This document shows positions 60,486 to 64,000 of a stretch of DNA of 64,000 bases, one piece after another. Origin of the DNA: Antarctobacter aquimaris (GTDB lineage: Bacteria; Pseudomonadota; Alphaproteobacteria; Rhodobacterales; Rhodobacteraceae); assembly GCF_900184945.1 (NCBI RefSeq), contig NZ_FXYF01000016.1, forward strand, positions 37,339 to 101,338, given 5' to 3'. Both the position numbers and the translations under genes were made by a program. The notes under the pieces are model-generated. The model saw nothing but the letters and a program-made list of their open reading frames with translations, searched no databases and was not told where the DNA came from. How positions within the stretch are numbered: position 1 is the stretch's first letter; the number at the start of each line of letters is the position of its first letter.

Positions 60486-62171
60486 TCATATCTCGTCGGC
60501 GAAATGCTTCATCGTCAGGCGGATCGGGTTCGGCGCGGCCTGGCCCAGGCCACAGATCGAGGCATCGGCCATGGCCTGGCAGAGTTCCTCGAGCAGGCCG
60601 GTGTTCCAGTGCTCCGCGCTCATCAGCTTGACCGCCTTCTCGCAGCCGACCCGGCAAGGGGTACACTGGCCACAGCTTTCGTCCTCGAAGAAACGCAGCA
60701 TGTTCAGCGCAGCATCACGGGCTCGGTCCTTGTCCGACAGCACAACAACGGCGGCCGATCCGATGAAGGAGCCATGCGGCTGCAGCGTGTCGAAGTCGAG
60801 CGGAATGTCGTCCATCGACGCCGGCAGCAGCCCCGAGGACGGCCCGCCGGGCTGGTAGGCCTTGAAGGCGTGCCCTTCGGCCATGCCGCCCGCCGCCGCG
60901 ATGATGTCGAGGATGGTCGAGCCTGCCGGCAGCAGGTAGACGCCCGGTTTTGCCACCCGGCCCGAGACCGAGTAGGAGCGCAGGCCCTTGCGGCCGTTCT
61001 TTTCGATTCCCGACAAGATTTCAGGGCCTTCGCGGCAGATCTTCGACACCCAGTGCAGCGTCTCGACGTTGTGGACCAGGGTCGGTCGGCCAAACAGGCC
61101 GACCTGCGCGACATAGGGCGGACGGTGGCGCGGCAGGCCGCGCTTGCCCTCGATCGATTCGATCATCGCGCTTTCCTCGCCGCAGATGTAGGCCCCCGCG
61201 CCGCGGCGCAGGTCCACGTAACCCGGCGCGACGATCCCGGCGGCCTCGAGCGCGGCGATCTCGCGGCGCAGGATCTCCAGCACGGCGGGGTATTCGTCGC
61301 GCATGTAGATGTAGCAGCGCTCAGCCTCCACCGCCCAGGCGGCGATCAGCATTCCCTCAAGGAAAACATGCGGTTCGCGCTCAAGGTAAAAGCGGTCCTT
61401 GAAGGTGCCCGGCTCACCCTCGTCACCGTTCACGGCCAAGTAGCGCGGTCCGGGATTGGCACGGACAAACCCCCATTTCCGGCCGGAGGGGAAGCCCGCG
61501 CCGCCCAATCCGCGCAGACCCGAGGACAGCACGGTTTCCTGCACCGCCTCCCAGTCGCCATTGGCGCGCAGATCCTTGAGCGTGGCATAGCCGCCGTCCG
61601 AAGAATAGGCGTCAAACCCCTGGTATTGCGGGAGATGTGCGTGGGTATCGTCGGCCTCTATGGCTGCCTTGACCTTGTCGACCGTCGCATGGTCGATGTG
61701 GTTGTGGCCCAGTTCCAGCACCGGCGCGGTGTCGCAGCGGCCCATGCAGGGCGCGCGCAGGACGCGCACCTTGACCGGGTCCATGCCGTCCTCGAGCGCG
61801 GCGCGCAGCTGCTCGGCGCCGGCCAGTTCGCATGACAGCGAATCGCAGACCCGGATGGTCAACGCGGGGGGCGGTGTCTCACCTTCGCGGACGATGTCGA
61901 AATGCGCGTAAAAGCTGGCCACTTCATAGACTTCGGCCATCGAAAGGCGCATTTCCTCGGCCAGCGCGCGCAGGTGCGCGGCCGACAGGTGGCCATGCGC
62001 GTCCTGGATCAGGTGCAGGAATTCGATCAGCAGGTCGCGGTTGCGCCGCCGGTCGCCCAGCAGGGCGCGGACCTCGGCCCAGGCCTGGTCCTCGACCTGC
62101 CGGCCCTTCGGCGTGCGCCGCCCCTTGCCCTTGCCCGATTTCCACACGCCCTTGCGTTCGTCGAGTGCCAT
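60486..62171 (-). CDS. NuoE-NuoF fusion: NAD-linked diaphorase subunit (formate dehydrogenase beta type)
   Basis: A 561-residue protein. Residues 30-155 are NuoE-like with a thioredoxin-fold [2Fe-2S] site (CDSLSCELAG; CMGRCDTAPV). The rest is NuoF-like: GLGGAGFPSGRKWGF for FMN, NGDEGEPGTFKDRF for NADH, AGAYICGEESAMIESIEGKRG, and the [4Fe-4S] motif CGQCTPCRVGC near residue 501. In NAD-dependent formate dehydrogenases these units (FdsG+FdsB) are usually followed by the molybdenum FdsA subunit; here ftsY follows, so the catalytic partner must be elsewhere. NADH oxidation/reduction is well supported, the partner is not. Confidence 0.9.
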   Translation of the reverse strand: MALDERKGVWKSGKGKGRRTPKGRQVEDQAWAEVRALLGDRRRNRDLLIEFLHLIQDAHGHLSAAHLRALAEEMRLSMAEVYEVASFYAHFDIVREGETPPPALTIRVCDSLSCELAGAEQLRAALEDGMDPVKVRVLRAPCMGRCDTAPVLELGHNHIDHATVDKVKAAIEADDTHAHLPQYQGFDAYSSDGGYATLKDLRANGDWEAVQETVLSSGLRGLGGAGFPSGRKWGFVRANPGPRYLAVNGDEGEPGTFKDRFYLEREPHVFLEGMLIAAWAVEAERCYIYMRDEYPAVLEILRREIAALEAAGIVAPGYVDLRRGAGAYICGEESAMIESIEGKRGLPRHRPPYVAQVGLFGRPTLVHNVETLHWVSKICREGPEILSGIEKNGRKGLRSYSVSGRVAKPGVYLLPAGSTILDIIAAAGGMAEGHAFKAYQPGGPSSGLLPASMDDIPLDFDTLQPHGSFIGSAAVVVLSDKDRARDAALNMLRFFEDESCGQCTPCRVGCEKAVKLMSAEHWNTGLLEELCQAMADASICGLGQAAPNPIRLTMKHFADEI

Positions 62172-62334
62172 GCCTGTCTCCTCCTGCTCGCCGCACCATA
62201 TATCCGTTCCTCCGGGCGCCGGGATTGAAAAACGACGCATTCCCGCGTCGCTGCGCCCAGAAAACCGCCCGGTTTCGTCGCATCGGGAACCGAAAGTTCC
62301 GATATGTTAAACTCCGGGCTGTAAGGGAGCATTC

Positions 62335-63381
62335 ATGCTGCGGTTCACATTGGCAACGCATGGAATGGTCTTACTCCTCGCGGCGGCGATGCTGTTCGGC
62401 GGGCCGTTTCCGGCGCTTGCGCTGGGCTACATCACGGTCTTTGCCTGGTTCATGGACCGGATCGCGGCGCTGGCCGCGCCGGACCATCCGGGGCAGGAGT
62501 TCCCGGCCGGCACCGGGCTGTCCGTTTCGCTGGCCCTGGTGCATTTCCCCTTGTTGTATGGCGGGGTCTGGACGCTGGCGGCCTCTGACGCAATGACGCT
62601 CGACAAGATACTGATATTCATTGCGCTTTCCCTATTCATCGGCCAGGTCGGCAACGCCAATGCGCATGAGTTGATCCACCGCTCGGCCCGGCCCCTGCGG
62701 CGGCTGGGGATCGCGGTCTACTGTTCGATCCTCTTTGGCCACCATGCCTCGGCGCACGTGCGGGTGCACCATGTCCACGCGGCGACGGCGCGCGATCCGA
62801 ACTCGGCGCGGCTGGGCGACTCCTATTACGCCTTTGCGCTGCGCGCCTGGGGCGGCTGCCTGCGGGCGGGCTACGCCGCCGAATCGCGCCTGCGCAAGGG
62901 CGCGGGCCTGCACCCCTACACGGTCTATGCTGCGGGCGCGGCGCTGTCGCTGGCGCTGGCGGCGCTGATCGCCGGCCCCGGCGGCATCCTGGCGCTGCTG
63001 GGCCTCTCGGCCTATGCGCAGGCGCAACTTCTGCTGTCGGACTACGTGCAGCACTACGGGCTGCACCGGAGGGAAACCTCCCCCGGCAGGCTTGAGCCGA
63101 TCGGCCCCCAGCACAGCTGGAACGCGCCGCACGACTTCACCGCGGCCCTGATGCTGAACGCGCCGCGCCACTCGGACCATCACGCCCACCCCGCACGTCC
63201 CTATCCCGGGCTGGACCTGGACCGCGAGACCATGCCGATGCTGCCGCAACCTTTGCCGGTGATGGCGGTCATCGCGCTGGTGCCGCCGTTCTGGCGGCGG
63301 TTGATGGACCACCGCGCCCGGCGCTGGAGCGAGGCGCCGAAACCGCAGGTCAAGCGCAGGCCAGACCCCGCCTATGGTTAA
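62335..63381 (+). CDS. AlkB-type non-heme diiron membrane monooxygenase
   Basis: A 348-residue membrane protein with six or so helices and the histidine boxes of the alkane hydroxylase/fatty-acid desaturase family: HELIH at 111-115, HVRVHHVH at 141-148, and RHSDHHAHPARPY near residue 285, plus QHYGL and the ARDPNSAR segment typical of AlkB. It hydroxylates alkanes or similar hydrocarbons; short and basic C-terminus. Rubredoxin and rubredoxin reductase genes are not adjacent. ATG at 62335 behind AAGGGAG. Confidence 0.88.
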   Translation: MLRFTLATHGMVLLLAAAMLFGGPFPALALGYITVFAWFMDRIAALAAPDHPGQEFPAGTGLSVSLALVHFPLLYGGVWTLAASDAMTLDKILIFIALSLFIGQVGNANAHELIHRSARPLRRLGIAVYCSILFGHHASAHVRVHHVHAATARDPNSARLGDSYYAFALRAWGGCLRAGYAAESRLRKGAGLHPYTVYAAGAALSLALAALIAGPGGILALLGLSAYAQAQLLLSDYVQHYGLHRRETSPGRLEPIGPQHSWNAPHDFTAALMLNAPRHSDHHAHPARPYPGLDLDRETMPMLPQPLPVMAVIALVPPFWRRLMDHRARRWSEAPKPQVKRRPDPAYG

Positions 63382-63435
63382 CCATTCATGAATACCTGAC
63401 TTCCGGGGCGGCGGCGATTCTGGCAGGCTCGCGCC

Positions 63436-63834
63436 ATGAAACGCATCCTCGCCTTCGCCCTGACCTGCCTGACCACCCTGCCCGCGCTGGCGGCCGAGCC
63501 CATGTCGGCCGCCGATTTCGAAAACTACGTGACCGGCAAGACGCTGTACTTTGGCCTCAACGGCGATGCCTACGGGGTCGAGGAATACCTGCCCGACCGG
63601 CAGGTGCGCTGGTCCTTCCTCGACGGCAAGTGCAAGGAGGGCTTCTGGTACGAGGAAGCCGGCCAGATCTGCTTTGTCTACGAGGACAATCCAGAGCCGC
63701 AGTGCTGGAGCTTTTTCAGGGAGGGCGCCCGCCTGCGCGCGGTTTTCGAGAACGACCCCGCCAGCACCGTCCTTTATGAGGCGCAGCAGAACGACGATCC
63801 GATGCTCTGCTACGGCCCCGACGTAGGCGTCTGA
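63436..63834 (+). CDS. Conserved secreted hypothetical protein
   Basis: A 132-residue protein with signal peptide MKRILAFALTCLTTLPALAAEP and a compact mature domain with four Cys (DGKCKEGFWY, QICFVYED, PQCWSFF, PMLCYGPD), probably two disulfides. The pattern ADFENYVTGKTLYFGLNGDAYGVEEYLPDR is seen in conserved Rhodobacteraceae hypotheticals from memory. No named function. The IS630-type element ends just after it. A TTAACCAT at 63378-63385 upstream resembles a CtrA half-site. Confidence 0.8.
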   Translation: MKRILAFALTCLTTLPALAAEPMSAADFENYVTGKTLYFGLNGDAYGVEEYLPDRQVRWSFLDGKCKEGFWYEEAGQICFVYEDNPEPQCWSFFREGARLRAVFENDPASTVLYEAQQNDDPMLCYGPDVGV

Positions 63835-63853
63835 AGCCTAAAGCGTCACGCCT

Positions 63854-64000
63854 TTAACCTGAGACATATCCAGCAGCCTTGAAGTAGTTCCAACATTCTT
63901 GCTCCGAGTAGAGGTCGCAGACATGACCGATTGCTTTGAACATTTCGGTGAATGTCCTCGCGCCGATCCGTCTGAGTTGGGCCTTGAGCTTAGAGAAGGC
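63854..64000 (-). mobile_element. IS630-family transposase, C-terminal end (cut by window)
   Basis: The last 48 residues of a minus-strand transposase: AFSKLKAQLRRIGARTFTEM, CDLYSEQECWNYFKAAGYVSG, matching the conserved C-terminus of IS630-type DDE transposases. DNA here is markedly less GC-rich than upstream. The stop is only about 14 bases from a TA dinucleotide at 63839-63840, where an IS630-type element (which duplicates TA) could end, five bases after the hypothetical gene's stop. The rest lies beyond the window. Confidence 0.85.

Overview
The window is a GC-rich (strong G/C preference at codon third positions) chromosomal segment from an alphaproteobacterium, most likely a Rhodobacteraceae member of the Roseobacter group. 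This rests on the gene set (PccR-type acyl-CoA regulator beside pccB, DUF6497, DUF2314 and DUF4174 proteins, alphaproteobacterial GTTC-N7-GTTC LexA box, Roseobacter-style intergenic repeats) and is an inference from protein resemblance, not from a 16S gene. It is core-like: about 64 genes, two tRNAs, no prophage, no CRISPR, and one IS fragment at the right edge.

Layout. 1-2.4 kb: phosphatase-like, DjlA-like, GNAT and VOC proteins. 2.6-16.7 kb: the propionyl-CoA/methylmalonyl-CoA module, read mostly leftward: pccB, two conserved hypotheticals, three small lipoproteins, pccA, a membrane protein and the mutase scpA, with an MFS exporter and the PccR/ScfR-type regulator divergent from pccB. 16.8-26.4 kb: cell-wall amidase, gatCA, a ceramidase-like protein, an SLC13-type transporter, an MBL-fold hydrolase and conserved hypotheticals. 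27-32.2 kb: metY, a SIMPL protein and a 988-residue protein that looks like a pilus/secretion inner-membrane fusion. 32.3-36.9 kb: hppD with a divergent Lrp regulator, a 97-bp tandem repeat, and uvrD under a LexA box. 37-45.1 kb: trypsin-like protease, alpha-hydroxy-acid dehydrogenase, pyruvate carboxylase followed by two DUF2314 paralogues, and two identical tRNA-Gly genes. 45.2-51.7 kb: a ClpP-fold secreted protein, then hisB-hisH-(two DUF2147 genes on the other strand)-hisA-hisF-hypothetical-hisE. 51.7-64 kb: CoA-binding protein, a candidate small RNA or terminator region, DUF2235 hydrolase, form II CoxL-like dehydrogenase, ornithine decarboxylase-type enzyme with a divergent Lrp regulator, yciB, a DMT exporter, ftsY, a NuoE-NuoF fusion, an AlkB-type monooxygenase and the end of an IS630-type transposase.

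How it works together. Propionyl-CoA is carboxylated by PccAB and rearranged to succinyl-CoA by ScpA. TTTGCAAA-like elements sit before pccB, before the regulator gene and before pyc, with a weaker one before pccA. This suggests that a short-chain acyl-CoA regulator also touches pyruvate-level anaplerosis. Lactate-type hydroxy-acid oxidation next to pyc supplies pyruvate for oxaloacetate. The his genes form the usual alphaproteobacterial late-pathway cluster.

Most worth a second look: the 97-bp tandem repeat beside uvrD, the TTTGCAAA element set, the 988-residue GspL/PilM-like plus PilP/GspC-like fusion, the array of three back-to-back hairpins at 6.34 kb, the candidate small RNA near 52.3 kb, and the orphan CoxL and NuoE-NuoF genes.
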